From positions 1 through 64,000 of the forward strand of contig NC_013741.1 in assembly GCF_000025285.1 (NCBI RefSeq): a stretch of DNA of 64,000 nucleotides. Direction: 5' to 3'. This document shows positions 44,640 through 56,559 of the stretch, piece by piece. The notes below the pieces were generated by a model, which saw only the letters and a list, made by a program, of their open reading frames with translations, made no database searches and had not been told where the DNA came from. A program made the position numbers and the translations under genes. Each line of letters starts with the position of its first letter. The first letter of the stretch is position 1. The DNA is from Archaeoglobus profundus DSM 5631. GTDB lineage: Archaea; Halobacteriota; Archaeoglobi; Archaeoglobales; Archaeoglobaceae.

Positions 44640-45260
44640 ATGCTCGTACTAATACCTTTCAAACCCGTTAACCCTAAGACGAGGCTGAGTAAGGTTATGA
44701 GAAAAAATGAAAGAGAAAATTTTGCGAGGTGCATGCTCTTGGATGTTTTAGACGCTTTGAGTAGCTTCGATTGTGATATAAAAATCATCTCAACGCATCC
44801 CTTCAAAATTGAAAGTTATGATGTTGTAGTTGACAGCAGAGAGCTCGATGATGCCATAAATTCAAGGATTGAAGGAGAGACAGCTGTGATAATGTCTGAC
44901 ATCCCTTTAATAAATTCCAGAATACTCAGAAGGTTTTTCGAAAGCGAGGGAGATGTGGTCATAGCTCCGGGGAGAAAGGGAGGAACAAACATGATAATCA
45001 TCAGAGATAGGAAATTTAAGGTCAGATACTACTACTGTAGCTTCTTAAGACATTTGGAGTTTGCAAAGAGTTTGGATCTGAAATGTACAGTCTTTGACTC
45101 GTTCTATGCAAGCGTTGACATAGATACGCCAGACGATTTACTCGAGCTGATGATACATGGAGAGGGAAAGAAATCTTACGAGTTCCTCTACTCTATCGGT
45201 TTCAGGATAAAATATGAGAAAGAACCAAAGCTTGTCAGGATCTCGAATACTTTCCCATGA
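44640..45260 (+). CDS. cofC: 2-phospho-L-lactate guanylyltransferase CofC
   Basis: This 206-residue nucleotidyltransferase activates 2-phospholactate (or PEP) with GTP for coenzyme F420 synthesis. LVLIPFKPVNPKTRLSKVM (about 2-20), VIMSDIPLI and APGRKGGTNMI (about 110-120) are characteristic. I use the ATG at 44640 rather than the TTG at 44625. CofD and CofE are not in the window. The 3' end overlaps the PEBP gene by 26 bp. Confidence 0.92.
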   Translation: MLVLIPFKPVNPKTRLSKVMRKNERENFARCMLLDVLDALSSFDCDIKIISTHPFKIESYDVVVDSRELDDAINSRIEGETAVIMSDIPLINSRILRRFFESEGDVVIAPGRKGGTNMIIIRDRKFKVRYYYCSFLRHLEFAKSLDLKCTVFDSFYASVDIDTPDDLLELMIHGEGKKSYEFLYSIGFRIKYEKEPKLVRISNTFP

Positions 45261-45756
45261 TTTCACCATACTGAATCACATGATTCTCAATAGCCCTCTT
45301 AAGCTCGTCCTTACTGTATTCCTTCCATTCCAAAACCGTATCGAGAACGTAGACTTTGAAGTAGTACCTGTGAACGCCGGAAGGTGGGCAAGGCCCTCCG
45401 TAACCGTAGAATCCGAAGTCGTTTTTACCTTGCATGGCCTTAAAGGGTTTCTCTATTAACTTACCTCTTGGAATTCCTTCAGGGATTTCGCTTATGGGAG
45501 GTACGTTGTATATTATCCAGTGTGTGAATGTTCCCATGGGAGCATCGGGGTCTTCAACTATGATGACAATACTTTTGGCTTTAGGATCCAAATTTTTCAA
45601 AATCAAAGGCGGATTTATGTCGTCTCCGTCACATGTATACTTTTTTGGGATGAATTCACCGTTCTCGAAGACTGATTTAACATCTACTTTTTCAACACTC
45701 TTCTGAGCACATCCAAAGATGAGGAAAGCCAAAATTAAAGCTGTAATCCACCTCAT
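45235..45756 (-). CDS. PEBP-family (YbhB-like) lipoprotein
   Basis: This 173-residue protein has a lipoprotein signal (ALILAFLIFGC, lipidation cysteine C16) and a phosphatidylethanolamine-binding/Raf kinase inhibitor-like domain. Landmarks are IPKKYTCDGDDINPPL (about 36-51), VEDPDAPMGTFTHWIIYNVP (about 67-86) and YGGPCPPSGVHRYYF (about 118-132). It is likely membrane-anchored outside the cell; ligand unknown. Convergent with cofC. Confidence 0.9.
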   Translation of the reverse strand: MRWITALILAFLIFGCAQKSVEKVDVKSVFENGEFIPKKYTCDGDDINPPLILKNLDPKAKSIVIIVEDPDAPMGTFTHWIIYNVPPISEIPEGIPRGKLIEKPFKAMQGKNDFGFYGYGGPCPPSGVHRYYFKVYVLDTVLEWKEYSKDELKRAIENHVIQYGEIMGKYSRS

Positions 45757-45779
45757 CGCAACTTAATTAAACTTGGTAA

Positions 45780-46907
<1,128 letters not shown>

Positions 46908-46942
46908 CGACTCTTAAAAAGTTGTTGGGAGCTTGCAGCTGC

Positions 46943-47353
46943 TCATCCCAAAACTCTCTTCAAAAATCTTAAGACGTCTTCGAACTCTTCCTCCTTGTCG
47001 AAGTAGAGAGTCCTAACGGCGAATATTTTAGGTCTCTTTAACTTTAACCTGATTACCATGTTATCTCTATCGACTTCGTATCCCTCCACATCTTCAATTT
47101 TTGTTCTGAAGGGCTTGTAGACGATCTCGTTGCCCTCAATGAAGTAGTACCTTACTTTTCCAAGCGTTATTATGGTGTAAAGGAAGACCATCAGAGCAAA
47201 GATCGTGAAAATTGCCAAAGAAGAAATGAGTTTGCTACTGTAGATGATTCTAAAAATCGTGTAAATTAGCCCGACAACTATTAGTCCAAAACCCAATGCG
47301 AGCCATTTCTTTCTAGCAACTCTATTGTTTACAGCTCTGTAACTCCAGATCAT
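46943..47353 (-). CDS. Two-helix membrane protein with PH-like tail
   Basis: This 136-residue protein has two transmembrane helices (about 18-36 and 42-64) followed by a short beta-rich domain (about 65-136, [23 protein letters not shown]) that resembles the bacterial PH-like domains after two helices. Function unknown. Its start overlaps the tbp stop by 4 bp, so it is likely co-transcribed with tbp, an unexpected partner. Confidence 0.7.
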   Translation of the reverse strand: MIWSYRAVNNRVARKKWLALGFGLIVVGLIYTIFRIIYSSKLISSLAIFTIFALMVFLYTIITLGKVRYYFIEGNEIVYKPFRTKIEDVEGYEVDRDNMVIRLKLKRPKIFAVRTLYFDKEEEFEDVLRFLKRVLG

Positions 47354-47904
47354 AGCAATCCTAAGCTTTCAAGCTCCTCCGCTATTTTTTCAACTGCTCT
47401 TCTCGCATCGTCAGGAGTTTTGCCTCCAGTAACGACCATCTTACCAGAGCCAAATATCAGAACTACAACTCTAGGATCTCTAAGTCTGTAAACTAAGCCG
47501 GGAAACTGTTCGGGCTCGTATTCCACATTTTCTAAACCTAAACCTATCGCTATTGCATTCAAATTCAAATCTGTTCCCAAATCTGCCGATGCTACTATGT
47601 TCTGAACTTTCACTTCAGGCTCTTCTATGACAGGTATTCCCAAACTTCCTACGATCTTGACTATCTGCTTTACGACCCTTCTAGCATCCTCAACACTCTT
47701 AGATCCGGTACATACAACCTTCCCGCTTCTGAAAATTAAGGCTGCAGCTTTAGGTTCCTTAGTTCTTAAAACCAAGCCGGGGAACTGCTTTGGCTTGTAA
47801 TCAGCATCTGGTATTTCCCTCGCAATCTTGTTCAAATCGATGTTTTCTCCTATCTGAGTCGATGCTACTACATTCTCAATTTTTATCTTAAAATCTCTCG
47901 TCAT
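47350..47904 (-). CDS. tbp: TATA-binding protein
   Basis: This 184-residue protein is archaeal TBP with two direct repeats of about 90 residues ([11 protein letters not shown]... and [11 protein letters not shown]...), each with a QFPGLVxR segment that makes the DNA-bending saddle. I use the ATG at 47904 (AGGGTG 6 nt upstream) rather than the GTG three codons before. A short acidic tail is absent. TATA-like TTTAAAAG lies near 47927-47934 on this strand. Confidence 0.97.
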   Translation of the reverse strand: MTRDFKIKIENVVASTQIGENIDLNKIAREIPDADYKPKQFPGLVLRTKEPKAAALIFRSGKVVCTGSKSVEDARRVVKQIVKIVGSLGIPVIEEPEVKVQNIVASADLGTDLNLNAIAIGLGLENVEYEPEQFPGLVYRLRDPRVVVLIFGSGKMVVTGGKTPDDARRAVEKIAEELESLGLL

Positions 47905-47937
47905 AATTAACACCCTTTTTAAACTGCTTTTAAACCC

Positions 47938-47945
47938 TATATATA
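47938..47945 (+). promoter_or_regulatory. TATA element of mre11-rad50-nurA
   Basis: TATATATA is followed by a predicted start of transcription near 47968. This makes the in-frame GTG at 47961 unlikely and supports GTG 47991 as the mre11 start. The tbp promoter reads the other way in the same 86 bp. Confidence 0.5.
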
Positions 47946-47990
47946 CTTTGCTCGCAAAAAGTGTTTATACATCGTAAACGTTCGAATGTC

Positions 47991-49259
47991 GTGAAATTCG
48001 CACATCTGGCAGATGCCCACTTAGGATACGAACAGTATCACTTACCATTTAGGGCTGAAGACTTTGCAAAATCGTTTAAATTTGCTGTAGAGAAAGCAAT
48101 TGAAGAGGATGTAGATTTTGCGATAATATCCGGCGATCTCTTCCACAGAAGCAATCCCAACCCGAAGACGATCAAGCAAGCCATAGATATCCTTTCTATG
48201 CTGAAAGAGGAGAACATACCGATCTTTGCAATTGAAGGCAATCACGATAAGACTGTTAAAGACGTATCGATATACGATCTGCTTGAATCTCTCGGTCTAC
48301 TGTACAAACTCGGTCTGAGAAGGAAGCTTGTCGAAGGTGAGTTTGTCAGATCTAAATCTTTTGGAGATTACAACTTAGTTTATGGTGTTTTCGAAGATTT
48401 CAAGATATTTGGCGATACACACCGCTCATCTCATCAGTTTAAATCGCTCATGGAAGAAAAATACATACCAAGCTGCGATATCGCAGTTTTGCATCTATCT
48501 GTGAAGGAGGTAGTCGATTTGGATATCAAAGACGATTACGTAACCATCAGCGATCTTCCTAGGGCTAAGTACTACGCTTTGGGCCATGTCCACATACCTA
48601 TAAAGAAGAACGTGAACGGCTCTTGGTTTGTCTATCCCGGTTGTCCAGAAAGAAGTGATGCGAGAGAGTATTCCATCAAAATAGACTATTTCGATGATTT
48701 TTGTGTCTCTGAAGGTTGTAAGAAAGGACTATTCATAGTTGAAAACTTTAAGCCGAGATTTGTTGAAGTTAGCTGTAGGGACTTAATATCTGCAAACATT
48801 TCCGCGAAAGATCAAAGAGATGCCGTGAATAGGGTTAAAGAGATTTTGGACTACTTGAATTCAGAATCCATCTTAATACTAAGAATCTTCAGCGAGAGCG
48901 TAATAGATTTGGAAGATTTGGTTAAGATTGTTGAAAGAAGGGTTAGACACGTTAAGATTAGTCTCGAAAGAATTTCGAAGGAGAGAGAAATTAAAATAGA
49001 AAGGCCAAGCGAGTTCTTTACGGAATTCGAGCTGAGTCTTCTAGAATTTCTGAAAAGGCCCGACTTCGACAACTTCATCAATACTGTAATAGGTTTAATC
49101 GAGAAGGAGTTTAAATTGAGGGATTTCAAGGTTTTAGATGATTTTAAAGTCAAGAGCGTTGGCGTTGAAAATGAAGATAAGAAAGAAGATAAAAAAGATG
49201 AAAAGAAAAAGTTGGTTAGGAAGAACAGAAGAACTCTTTTCGATTTCGTGGAGGGGTAG
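47991..49259 (+). CDS. mre11: DNA double-strand break repair nuclease Mre11
   Basis: This 422-residue Mn-dependent nuclease processes DNA ends with Rad50. Phosphoesterase motifs are [10 protein letters not shown] (3-12), [10 protein letters not shown] (about 44-53), EGNHDK (about 80-85), VLHLS and LGHVHIP (about 193-199). The C-terminal third binds Rad50 and ends in a lysine-rich tail. It starts at GTG 47991 because the HLADAHLG segment lies at the N-terminus in the family. Rad50 starts 2 nt after its stop. Confidence 0.95.
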   Translation: MKFAHLADAHLGYEQYHLPFRAEDFAKSFKFAVEKAIEEDVDFAIISGDLFHRSNPNPKTIKQAIDILSMLKEENIPIFAIEGNHDKTVKDVSIYDLLESLGLLYKLGLRRKLVEGEFVRSKSFGDYNLVYGVFEDFKIFGDTHRSSHQFKSLMEEKYIPSCDIAVLHLSVKEVVDLDIKDDYVTISDLPRAKYYALGHVHIPIKKNVNGSWFVYPGCPERSDAREYSIKIDYFDDFCVSEGCKKGLFIVENFKPRFVEVSCRDLISANISAKDQRDAVNRVKEILDYLNSESILILRIFSESVIDLEDLVKIVERRVRHVKISLERISKEREIKIERPSEFFTEFELSLLEFLKRPDFDNFINTVIGLIEKEFKLRDFKVLDDFKVKSVGVENEDKKEDKKDEKKKLVRKNRRTLFDFVEG

Positions 49260-49261
49260 GG

Positions 49262-51868
49262 ATGCTCATAAAGTATGTGGAAATTGAGAACTTCAAATCA
49301 CACAGAAGTTCGAGGGTGGAATTTGATAGAGGTGTAAATCTCATAGTTGGTAGGAACGGTGCTGGTAAGACATCTATTCTTGAAGCCATAGCCGTAGCAC
49401 TTTACGGTGTTAAACACGGTGTTAAACCTTCTGGGGTTAAGAAAGACGATCTGATCAGAGATTCTGCAAGCAGATACGAGATAAGACTAGGTTTCGATTT
49501 TAACGGTCGCGATTGTCTGATAGTGAGAAGTAGCGACGGAAACTCCTACTTGAGATGTGACAAACTCCTCGAAGGTGATGAAAGGATCAGAGAGTGGGTG
49601 GAAAGAAACGTAGCTCCCTCTCACGTGTGGTTGAACGCCATATACGTTAGACAGGGAGAGATTGATGAGATAGTCAAGGATGACGAGAGGAGGGAGAAGA
49701 TAATCAAGAGAATAACGCAGATAGAGGATTACGAAAGGGCTTGGGAAAATCTGGGTAAGGTGATCAAGCACTTCAAGGAAGAGAAAAGTAGGCTCGAAAA
49801 GGAGATTAAAGCTGAAAGCGATGTAGAAAACAGGATCAAAGAAGTGAAAGAGGAGCTTGAAGCAAAGAAAAGAGAGCTTGATAAAAAAATGATTGAGCTA
49901 AGAGATGTTGAAGAAAAATTAGCTGAAGCTGAGGCTGAGAAGGAGAGAGTTGAAAAGTTGAGAGAGAAGTTCGAAGAGCTGAATAGAGAGAAGGAAAGCA
50001 TTGAGAAACACGCTGGAAAGATTGAAGAAAGAATCAGAGGTCTTAGGGAGAGAAGAAACGGCTTAAAGAAGGAAATTGAGGAGCTTAAATCGAGGGTTAG
50101 GAGGCTTGAGGAAATAAGGGGATATGCTGAAAAATACATTGAGCTTAGAGAGGAGTACGAGAAAACTTTGAAAGTGGAAAGGGAGCTTAAGGAAACCTTG
50201 GCAAGACTTGAGTCGGAAAGGAATGGAGTAATCAGATTGTTAAGCGATCTTGAGAATAAAAAGAAGAGATTGAACGAATTGAAAGGTAAGCTTGAGGAAG
50301 TTGAAAAAAGGAAGTCTGAAATCGAAGGCAAGGCTTTGAAATACGAGGAGATAAAGGTAAAACTTGAAAGATTGAGGGAGCTTGAAAAAACTTGTAGACC
50401 TTTAGAGGAGATCGAAAGAGAGCTTGAGGAAGTTGAAAGAGCTAAGTTGAAGCTTAAAGATGTTGAGAAAGATGAAAGGAATTTGCTGGATATGAAAGCA
50501 AGATTAGAAAGCGAAATTGAGAGGTTGAAAGAAGCTTTGAATGCATTAAAATCCGCGAAAGGTGTTTGTCCGACATGTGGTAGGCTTCTGAGTGAAGATG
50601 ATCGCTTAAATCTCATAAAAAGTTACACGAAGAAGTTAGAAAACGTTAGAAAAGATTTGATTGAAATCGAGAATAAATTGGAGGATATAAAGAACGTAAA
50701 GAAAGAACTTGAAAGCGTAATTTCGGAGGAAAGCAGGATTTTAAGGGAATATGAGCTTGCTAAGGAGTTGGAAAATTTAAAGAAGTCTACTAAGGGTTTC
50801 GAAGAAGCTGAAGCTGCTTGGAAGGAGTACAGAAAGCTAGAAGAGTTGGCCTTGAAGCTGTCTGCTGACATATCAGTAATAGAATCTGATCTTAAATCTG
50901 AACAGGAGTTGAACTCAAAGTTGATTGAGCTAAACTCGAAGATTGATGAAGTTGAAGAAAAATTGAGCAATCTGAAAAAAATTGATGAAAGCACTTTGAA
51001 AGAGCTTGAGTCTTATTACAACGAGTTTAACAGACTTGTAAGTGCGAAGCACGATTTGGAGAGAAAGCTTGAGGAACTGAAATCTTGTGAATCTGAAATC
51101 GTCAAAGCTGAAGATGAACTTTCAGAAACCCTAAAAAGGCTGGAAAGCTTGAAAAATGAGATAGAAGCTCTTGGCTATAGTGATGAAACTTACAGGAATG
51201 TTTACAACCTATATACTGAACTGAGGAGTAGATACTTCGGTCTTAGAGAGGGCGTTGAGAGACTCAAAGATCATATAAAAACCCTCGAGAAAAGTGCTGA
51301 GGATTTGGAAAATAGGGTGAAGAAGCTTAGGGAAAAGAGGGAGAGAGTTGAGAAGATAGGCAGAGAAGTGTTACCAAAGCTTGAAGAGATAAGAGAAAAA
51401 TTCAGAAAGTACAAGGTAAGTCTGACGGAATACGCTTTCAAAGAAGTTGAGAAAATAGCAAGTGAAATTTTTGAGGAAATGACCGATGGAAAGTATTCGG
51501 GAATAGTTCTTAAGAGAGAGGAAAAAAGGAAAGAGAAGGTCACAGTAAAGGTGTTGTATCAGGGTGCTGAGAGGGACATAAGCTTCCTAAGTGGTGGAGA
51601 ACTTATTGCTCTCGGCTTAGCCTTCAGGTTGGCTCTTTCGGTTTTCATGATTCAGGGGAAGATTCCACTGCTTATTCTGGATGAACCGACTCCATTCTTG
51701 GACGATGAGAGAAGGAGAAAGCTCGTGGATATAATGAACCGCTATCTAAAGAAGATTCCACAGGTTATAGTGGTTACTCACGATGAAGAACTTAGAGACG
51801 TTGCTGACAAAGTTATAAGGGTGGAGTTGCACGGCGGAGTTTCTAAGGTTATGGAGGGTTTTGAATGA
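49262..51868 (+). CDS. rad50: DNA double-strand break repair ATPase Rad50
   Basis: This 868-residue SMC-like protein has Walker [10 protein letters not shown] (about 30-38), a Q-loop (VRQGEIDEI), coiled coils flanking a zinc hook (CPTC, about 437-440), the signature [10 protein letters not shown], and Walker [13 protein letters not shown]. It overlaps nurA by 4 bp. The length is typical for archaea. Confidence 0.96.
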   Translation: MLIKYVEIENFKSHRSSRVEFDRGVNLIVGRNGAGKTSILEAIAVALYGVKHGVKPSGVKKDDLIRDSASRYEIRLGFDFNGRDCLIVRSSDGNSYLRCDKLLEGDERIREWVERNVAPSHVWLNAIYVRQGEIDEIVKDDERREKIIKRITQIEDYERAWENLGKVIKHFKEEKSRLEKEIKAESDVENRIKEVKEELEAKKRELDKKMIELRDVEEKLAEAEAEKERVEKLREKFEELNREKESIEKHAGKIEERIRGLRERRNGLKKEIEELKSRVRRLEEIRGYAEKYIELREEYEKTLKVERELKETLARLESERNGVIRLLSDLENKKKRLNELKGKLEEVEKRKSEIEGKALKYEEIKVKLERLRELEKTCRPLEEIERELEEVERAKLKLKDVEKDERNLLDMKARLESEIERLKEALNALKSAKGVCPTCGRLLSEDDRLNLIKSYTKKLENVRKDLIEIENKLEDIKNVKKELESVISEESRILREYELAKELENLKKSTKGFEEAEAAWKEYRKLEELALKLSADISVIESDLKSEQELNSKLIELNSKIDEVEEKLSNLKKIDESTLKELESYYNEFNRLVSAKHDLERKLEELKSCESEIVKAEDELSETLKRLESLKNEIEALGYSDETYRNVYNLYTELRSRYFGLREGVERLKDHIKTLEKSAEDLENRVKKLREKRERVEKIGREVLPKLEEIREKFRKYKVSLTEYAFKEVEKIASEIFEEMTDGKYSGIVLKREEKRKEKVTVKVLYQGAERDISFLSGGELIALGLAFRLALSVFMIQGKIPLLILDEPTPFLDDERRRKLVDIMNRYLKKIPQVIVVTHDEELRDVADKVIRVELHGGVSKVMEGFE

Positions 51869-52977
51869 GGAGGCTGAGCGATGCGATATTTCAAGATCTA
51901 CCCGATAGATTGGAGGAGATACTAAAGAGCGTTGAAAATGCGATATTATCATTTGAAGACCTCTTTCACTGGAATGAATTGCCAAATGCAAGGAAATGCA
52001 AGGCTTTTGGAGTTGATGGAAGTAGAAGCATGGAAAAAAGATGCGGTGTTGTTGTTTACGCTGTCTCAAGTGTTGGGGTTGGAGATAGGATACTTGAGCT
52101 CCACGATCTTTCTGTTGTAGAACCTATCAAACACATTGAGAAGAGAGTTGAGATGCACATGCAAACAAATGAAGCTAGAATAGGAATATTTGCTGATGGA
52201 CTGATTCTCCTTGATGGTGCTTTGAGCAACTTACTCTTTCTCATAAAAAGGCCTAGAATAACGGAGCTTTACGATATAGAGAAGCAGATAAACGATAAAA
52301 CGATGAACATACTCAAAGATTTTGCAAATGAACTCGATGAATGGATTGATAGCTTGAATGAGGGAATTTCCAAAGGACTGTTCCAGAGAAGGACTCTTCT
52401 GAGCAGGGATAAGGATAGCGATCTCAGAATACTTTTTGAATTTGTAGAATTCTTGCATGCTTACGACAGATTACTTGAGAAAGAAGTTGTTTCGATTGCC
52501 AAAAACGTCTACGAGAGTAGACTCTCAATGCTCAAGAACAACTTTGAATACTATAGGGTGACAGATCAGGCTGTTGTGGATTATCTCGTTGCAAAGGAGT
52601 TTGGATTCGAGAAGGCGGGATTTTTCAAGTTCTCCTACAACGTTAGAGGGGAGGAGAGTATGATAGCAGATCTCGTGAAGGAGCTTGAATTTAAGAACAT
52701 TGAGAAGTTAAGGGTCTATCCGTGTTACGTGAGGTTTAGGGATTACGGTAACGTGTACTTGATGGAATCTAACGTTGAAATTGAGAAGGTCTTACCGATG
52801 GTGGTTGGGCTGGAGGTGGACGGTTACCCCTTCCCTCTCATTCACGCACACAGATATGCGGAAATTAAAAAGGCTGAAATGAAGGCTATGATGGTAACGC
52901 TGATGAACGCTCTTGCAAATAAGCCCGAGTTCAGAATACTCTTGAAACACCCTAGAAGCTCACTTGAGGGACACTAG
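51865..52977 (+). CDS. nurA: NurA 5'-3' nuclease
   Basis: This 370-residue protein is NurA, a nuclease that resects DNA ends with the HerA helicase. The first metal motif is [12 protein letters not shown] (about 48-59), the second aspartate lies in [10 protein letters not shown] (about 113-122), and a C-terminal [14 protein letters not shown] (about 313-326) is typical. HerA, often in the same operon, is not in the window. It overlaps a convergent Mer-like gene by 18 bp. Confidence 0.92.
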   Translation: MRRLSDAIFQDLPDRLEEILKSVENAILSFEDLFHWNELPNARKCKAFGVDGSRSMEKRCGVVVYAVSSVGVGDRILELHDLSVVEPIKHIEKRVEMHMQTNEARIGIFADGLILLDGALSNLLFLIKRPRITELYDIEKQINDKTMNILKDFANELDEWIDSLNEGISKGLFQRRTLLSRDKDSDLRILFEFVEFLHAYDRLLEKEVVSIAKNVYESRLSMLKNNFEYYRVTDQAVVDYLVAKEFGFEKAGFFKFSYNVRGEESMIADLVKELEFKNIEKLRVYPCYVRFRDYGNVYLMESNVEIEKVLPMVVGLEVDGYPFPLIHAHRYAEIKKAEMKAMMVTLMNALANKPEFRILLKHPRSSLEGH

Positions 52978-53826
52978 AATTTTTTCGAACTGTTCAACGG
53001 AGTTTGGATCCCTAAAGAAGGGATCACCCAAAACGACGTGATCGCAGATTTTGAGTACTTCCTTTAAACGTCCAACTAAGCTTTCAAAATCTCCGGCTAT
53101 GGCAAATTTGTCTATTAAAACATCTTTGTACCTCTTTATCTCATCGGGAATTACATTCAAACTCTTTCTATCAGCTATAACTCTCAGGAAATCAAGTTTG
53201 GAAATTTCTCTGCACATGCCGTCGTACTTGAAAGTCTTTACGAAATTCCTATTGCTACACGAGACCATGGCACATGCTATGAGCAAATCAAATTCGAATT
53301 CGCTTGGAAGTATTAGTGAAGGGGCGTAAGCGACCTTGTAAACTTCTCTCTTCAGAAAACCGATTATCCAACTCAAATGCTCCGGATGAGCATAGTTGAA
53401 GAGAATTCCATCGACAATCTTTGATGCTTCTGAGGTTATCTTTGGCCCAGAACAACCACAGAAGAGGAGATCTACTTCCTTTCTCAAAGATTTCAGGCAG
53501 TCTAGAACAGCTTTCAAGCCGGAATAACCTCTCAACTCTCCAGCACCTATTCCGAGTGCAAAAGTAGTGTCTCTATGCTCCTCTACGAGATTTCTAAATC
53601 TTCTAAGAATATCCTTACAGCCAAAATCTACCGTTACAACACCGAAACCTACGAAATCGACATAATCGGCAATAAGATCGGCAACGTAAAATGGGTCCTT
53701 AAACAACGGATTGTAACCTACCCACACAGCCTTAAAACGCTTTGCAATCCTAACAATCTCCTTATCTTCAAGATCTCCGTTTATATTTACGCTTAGAATG
53801 TCAAGTAACCCTTTCTCTCCAACCAT
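52960..53826 (-). CDS. Luciferase-like/Mer-type F420-dependent oxidoreductase homologue
   Basis: This 288-residue TIM-barrel protein resembles bacterial luciferase-like enzymes and methylene-H4MPT reductase (Mer): [23 protein letters not shown] (about 34-56), [15 protein letters not shown] (about 90-104), and a late [11 protein letters not shown] (about 268-278). It is shorter and divergent, so a true Mer is not claimed. Start overlaps aIF1A by 34 bp. A flavin- or F420-dependent redox reaction is the safest inference, consistent with CofC nearby. Confidence 0.75.
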   Translation of the reverse strand: MVGEKGLLDILSVNINGDLEDKEIVRIAKRFKAVWVGYNPLFKDPFYVADLIADYVDFVGFGVVTVDFGCKDILRRFRNLVEEHRDTTFALGIGAGELRGYSGLKAVLDCLKSLRKEVDLLFCGCSGPKITSEASKIVDGILFNYAHPEHLSWIIGFLKREVYKVAYAPSLILPSEFEFDLLIACAMVSCSNRNFVKTFKYDGMCREISKLDFLRVIADRKSLNVIPDEIKRYKDVLIDKFAIAGDFESLVGRLKEVLKICDHVVLGDPFFRDPNSVEQFEKILVSLK

Positions 53827-54083
53827 TCAACCTGTGGATTAGTGTACCTCCAGATTATGTCACATCTGTCATCCTGAAACGGCCAAGGAACGATTATAAC
53901 AACATCGCCTTCTCTAATCCATATTCTCTTTCTCAGTTTACCCGGTATCCTTCCGAGTCTCTCCTTCCCATCCTCACACTTAACTTTGACGTGTCCACCC
54001 CCGAGCATTGCCGTAACTATTCCGAACATTTCACCTTTACTTCTATCTGGCAACCTTACCCTTACTACCTCCTCTTCCGCCAG
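53793..54083 (-). CDS. eif1A: Translation initiation factor aIF1A, apparent CTG start
   Basis: This OB-fold factor ([20 protein letters not shown]) assists start-codon selection on the 30S subunit. From the TTG at 54053 it would be 86 residues beginning at PDRSK. The in-frame codons upstream, from CTG at 54083, read (L/M)[15 protein letters not shown], which matches the usual aIF1A N-terminus. No ATG, GTG or TTG precedes it in that frame. GGTGAT lies about 4 nt before the CTG. I therefore give 96 residues with a CTG start. It begins 4 nt after the tyrS stop. Confidence 0.85.
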   Translation of the reverse strand: MAEEEVVRVRLPDRSKGEMFGIVTAMLGGGHVKVKCEDGKERLGRIPGKLRKRIWIREGDVVIIVPWPFQDDRCDIIWRYTNPQVEWLERKGYLTF

Positions 54084-54087
54084 TTTA

Positions 54088-55056
54088 TCACCCCCTTTCG
54101 AGTTTTTCCCTTACACCTTCGAGTATTTTGTTTAAATACTTTGCTACAGCCTTCTTCAAATCTAACGGGTGAAGCTTGCCCGATTTAAAGTCCGAAATAA
54201 GTTCATCAGGAGTTTTGTATGTAACATCCCCTCCGTACTTTTCCTCCCTCTCAACCTTAAATTCTCCAAAGCGGGGGAAGATATGGTAGAGAGCTATCTG
54301 AATTATAGGGTTGTTCTCTACTTCTCCAGCCGGACAGAACGCTTTCCTTATCTTCTTCTCAACCTCCTCAGCCGAGTCCCTGACGGATATGTAGTTACCC
54401 TTTGAAGAACTCATCTTTTGCCCATCTAAACCGAGTAAGATCGGTGTGTGAAGACAAATCGGAGCTTTGTAACCCAATCTTGGCAGATTTTCCCTTGCAA
54501 GCATGTGTATCTTTCTCTGGTCAGTTCCACCAACAGCCAAATCAACACCTAAATGTGCTATATCCAAAGCCTGCATGAGAGGATAGATCATCTGAGAAAC
54601 CATCGGATCCTCCTTCCTCCTACTAACCTCGTCCATACTCCTTCTCGCTCTGTTTACAGTTGTGATCCTCGCCATCTTTAACACATCCAAGACGTAATCC
54701 CTCTCAAGCTGATATTCACTACCCAAAACGAACTTAGCCTTGCTTTCATCCAAGCCCAAAGCTATGAACGCTTTTTTATTGAAGTCAGCGATTTTTCTAA
54801 TCTCGTCAAAATCACCTTTCTCGTTGAGATAAGCGTGAACGTCTGCCAAAAGAACTACAATCTCGAAACCAGCCTGCTGTAAGTCTATAAGCTTCTGCAC
54901 GGTCATCATATGACCGAGGTGAATCTCTCCGCTCGGCTCGTATCCAACGTAAGCCCTCGGTTTCTCCTTAGTTTGTAGAAGCTCCAACAGTTCCTCCTCT
55001 GTAACTATCTCGACTGCATTCCTCTTGATCAGCTGAAGTTTGGATTCCAAGTCCAT
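54088..55056 (-). CDS. tyrS: Tyrosyl-tRNA synthetase
   Basis: This 322-residue class I synthetase charges tRNA-Tyr. HIGH is HLGH (EIHLGHMM), KMSKS is [10 protein letters not shown], and [14 protein letters not shown] and GGTDQRKIH are typical of archaeal and eukaryal TyrRS. I use the ATG at 55056; the TTG at 55095 is upstream of a TATA element (55078-55085) that places the transcript start near 55056. It heads an operon with aIF1A and the Mer-like gene. Confidence 0.95.
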   Translation of the reverse strand: MDLESKLQLIKRNAVEIVTEEELLELLQTKEKPRAYVGYEPSGEIHLGHMMTVQKLIDLQQAGFEIVVLLADVHAYLNEKGDFDEIRKIADFNKKAFIALGLDESKAKFVLGSEYQLERDYVLDVLKMARITTVNRARRSMDEVSRRKEDPMVSQMIYPLMQALDIAHLGVDLAVGGTDQRKIHMLARENLPRLGYKAPICLHTPILLGLDGQKMSSSKGNYISVRDSAEEVEKKIRKAFCPAGEVENNPIIQIALYHIFPRFGEFKVEREEKYGGDVTYKTPDELISDFKSGKLHPLDLKKAVAKYLNKILEGVREKLERG

Positions 55057-55077
55057 GAGAGCAAAAGGGGGAGTTGG

Positions 55078-55085
55078 ATTTAAAA
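55078..55085 (-). promoter_or_regulatory. TATA element of tyrS-aIF1A
   Basis: TTTTAAAT on the minus strand is about 25 bp before the tyrS ATG, pointing to a leaderless transcript. It lies just downstream of the rpl15e stop. Confidence 0.5.
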
Positions 55086-55111
55086 GACTACGCAAAGAGG
55101 TAAAAATAGCT

Positions 55112-55699
55112 TTAATCTTTCTTCTTTCTGAAGTTAGCTCTCAAGGACGGTCTAATTTTCTCAGCACCCTTACCTTTCCTCCTTAAACCTCTCGCCCTCC
55201 TTCCAGCTGAAGTGAGACCTCTGTAAACCCTTCCCCTCTGCTTTGCAATTTGACTCAGCTGAGGATCGCTTAGAATTGCTGGATGGCTTCTGTCAACGAG
55301 AATAACTTCGAACCACTTGTACCTACCGTCCTCTCCAACCCAGTATGAGTTCAGCACTTCCATGTTCGGATACTTCCTGTTTGCCCTCTCTTCTGCAATC
55401 CACTGCAAGTTCTTCTTGGGCGTTTTCCTGTTTACCATGAGGTTTCCGACCTTTCTTCCCTTGTTAGGCCTTGTAGCCCTCCTTCCTCCCCTCCTAACTC
55501 TCACTCTCACGACTATGACTCCCTGCTTAGCTTTGTAACCTAAGGCTCTCGCTCTATCCAACCTTGTAGGTCTTTCAATCCTGACAACAGCTGGTTCTCT
55601 CCTCCACTTCTGCAACCTTTCCCACATTAGCTGTCCAACTATGCCTTCCCAAGGTCTCTTCCACATCTCCCTTATGTAAGCGTACATTGACGATGCCAT
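55112..55699 (-). CDS. rpl15e: 50S ribosomal protein L15e
   Basis: This 195-residue basic protein is archaeal/eukaryal L15e: [13 protein letters not shown] (4-16), [20 protein letters not shown] (about 63-82), [20 protein letters not shown] (about 114-133) and [18 protein letters not shown] start at ATG 55699, since family members begin M-A-x-SMYAYIRE; the TTG five codons earlier is less likely. Confidence 0.96.
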   Translation of the reverse strand: MASSMYAYIREMWKRPWEGIVGQLMWERLQKWRREPAVVRIERPTRLDRARALGYKAKQGVIVVRVRVRRGGRRATRPNKGRKVGNLMVNRKTPKKNLQWIAEERANRKYPNMEVLNSYWVGEDGRYKWFEVILVDRSHPAILSDPQLSQIAKQRGRVYRGLTSAGRRARGLRRKGKGAEKIRPSLRANFRKKKD

Positions 55700-55737
55700 C
55701 TTTAGGGCATTCAAAACGGTGTTAATAAATCTTGCCT

Positions 55738-56472
55738 TCAGACTTCAACTACTCTCCATCTCTCTTCCCAAGCCTCACCTTTAACATAATTTCCAGCGAC
55801 CCATTTCGCAACGCTCTCCATTACAATCCCATATTCCCTCAGCCTGTGACCGCCGTTTCTTACTTCCAGGAAGTAGGCATCCTTCGCATTCTCATAAAGC
55901 CTTTTGCTACTCTCAAACGGAATTACATCATCTTTATCACCGTGAACGAGCAAAATCGGACACCTAACTTTATCAATCCACTTAATAGGTGCGAAATCCT
56001 CAACATCTCTTTTGAAGTTCTCGTAGAACTCTTCAAAACTTCCAACACCCTTCAAACTCTTTCTTATGATTGCATGATCGTACGCTTTCTTAATCAAATC
56101 TTTTCTCATCACATCAAAGCAACAGGGCGTAGCCAAAAGAGCTAGGCTTTTCACAGCTTTCAACCTCGCAACGTACGTTGCGGGCACACCACCTAAGCTG
56201 AAGGCAACGAGATGAACGCTCTTAAACTTTTCAACGATTTCTATTAGATCCTCAACCCAATTTAGAATCTCGAACTTCCCCTTACTCAAACCCGTTCCAG
56301 AAAAATCGAATATTATAGAATTCAAACCTTTTTCACCAAAAAATTCTGCCAATTCGTCGTAACCCTTAGCTATAACCGGTAGAGGTTCATAAGGTAAACC
56401 GTGACAGATCACAACCACGTTTTCAGCGTAAATTCTAACGAAGTTTCTGCCGATTGTCGTGTCTAAGAACAT
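55738..56472 (-). CDS. Alpha/beta hydrolase
   Basis: This 244-residue hydrolase has an early [13 protein letters not shown] (about 20-32) oxyanion loop, nucleophile elbow AFSLGG (S at about residue 92), aspartate in [12 protein letters not shown] (about 181-192), and histidine in NGGHRLRE (about 213-220). The full triad is present, so it should be an active esterase, lipase or peptidase; the substrate is unknown. Single gene between rpl15e and a divergent AT-rich locus. Confidence 0.88.
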   Translation of the reverse strand: MFLDTTIGRNFVRIYAENVVVICHGLPYEPLPVIAKGYDELAEFFGEKGLNSIIFDFSGTGLSKGKFEILNWVEDLIEIVEKFKSVHLVAFSLGGVPATYVARLKAVKSLALLATPCCFDVMRKDLIKKAYDHAIIRKSLKGVGSFEEFYENFKRDVEDFAPIKWIDKVRCPILLVHGDKDDVIPFESSKRLYENAKDAYFLEVRNGGHRLREYGIVMESVAKWVAGNYVKGEAWEERWRVVEV

Positions 56473-56526
56473 CAGTATAAGTTTTGATTTAAAATACTAA
56501 TAAAGTCTTCGACGAAATAACAAAAA

Positions 56527-56535
56527 TTATTTAAT
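56527..56535 (+). promoter_or_regulatory. TATA-like element of the TIM-barrel locus
   Basis: ATTATTTAA lies about 29 bp before the ATG at 56560 in a very AT-rich spacer. Confidence 0.35.
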
Positions 56536-56559
56536 CCATCATAATTAACAAAACGACTG

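Noticed and set aside
46922-46950. Hairpin GAGC...GCTC between SepCysS and the membrane protein gene
   Set aside because: Short, imperfect and no T-run follows, so it is not claimed as a terminator.
49729-50616. 295-codon minus-strand open frame inside rad50
   Set aside because: Same effect: antisense of a Lys/Glu-rich coiled coil giving a Ser/Leu/Phe-rich shadow.
52960-53826. Calling the luciferase-like gene methylene-H4MPT reductase (mer)
   Set aside because: The protein is shorter and diverged; only family-level similarity is visible.
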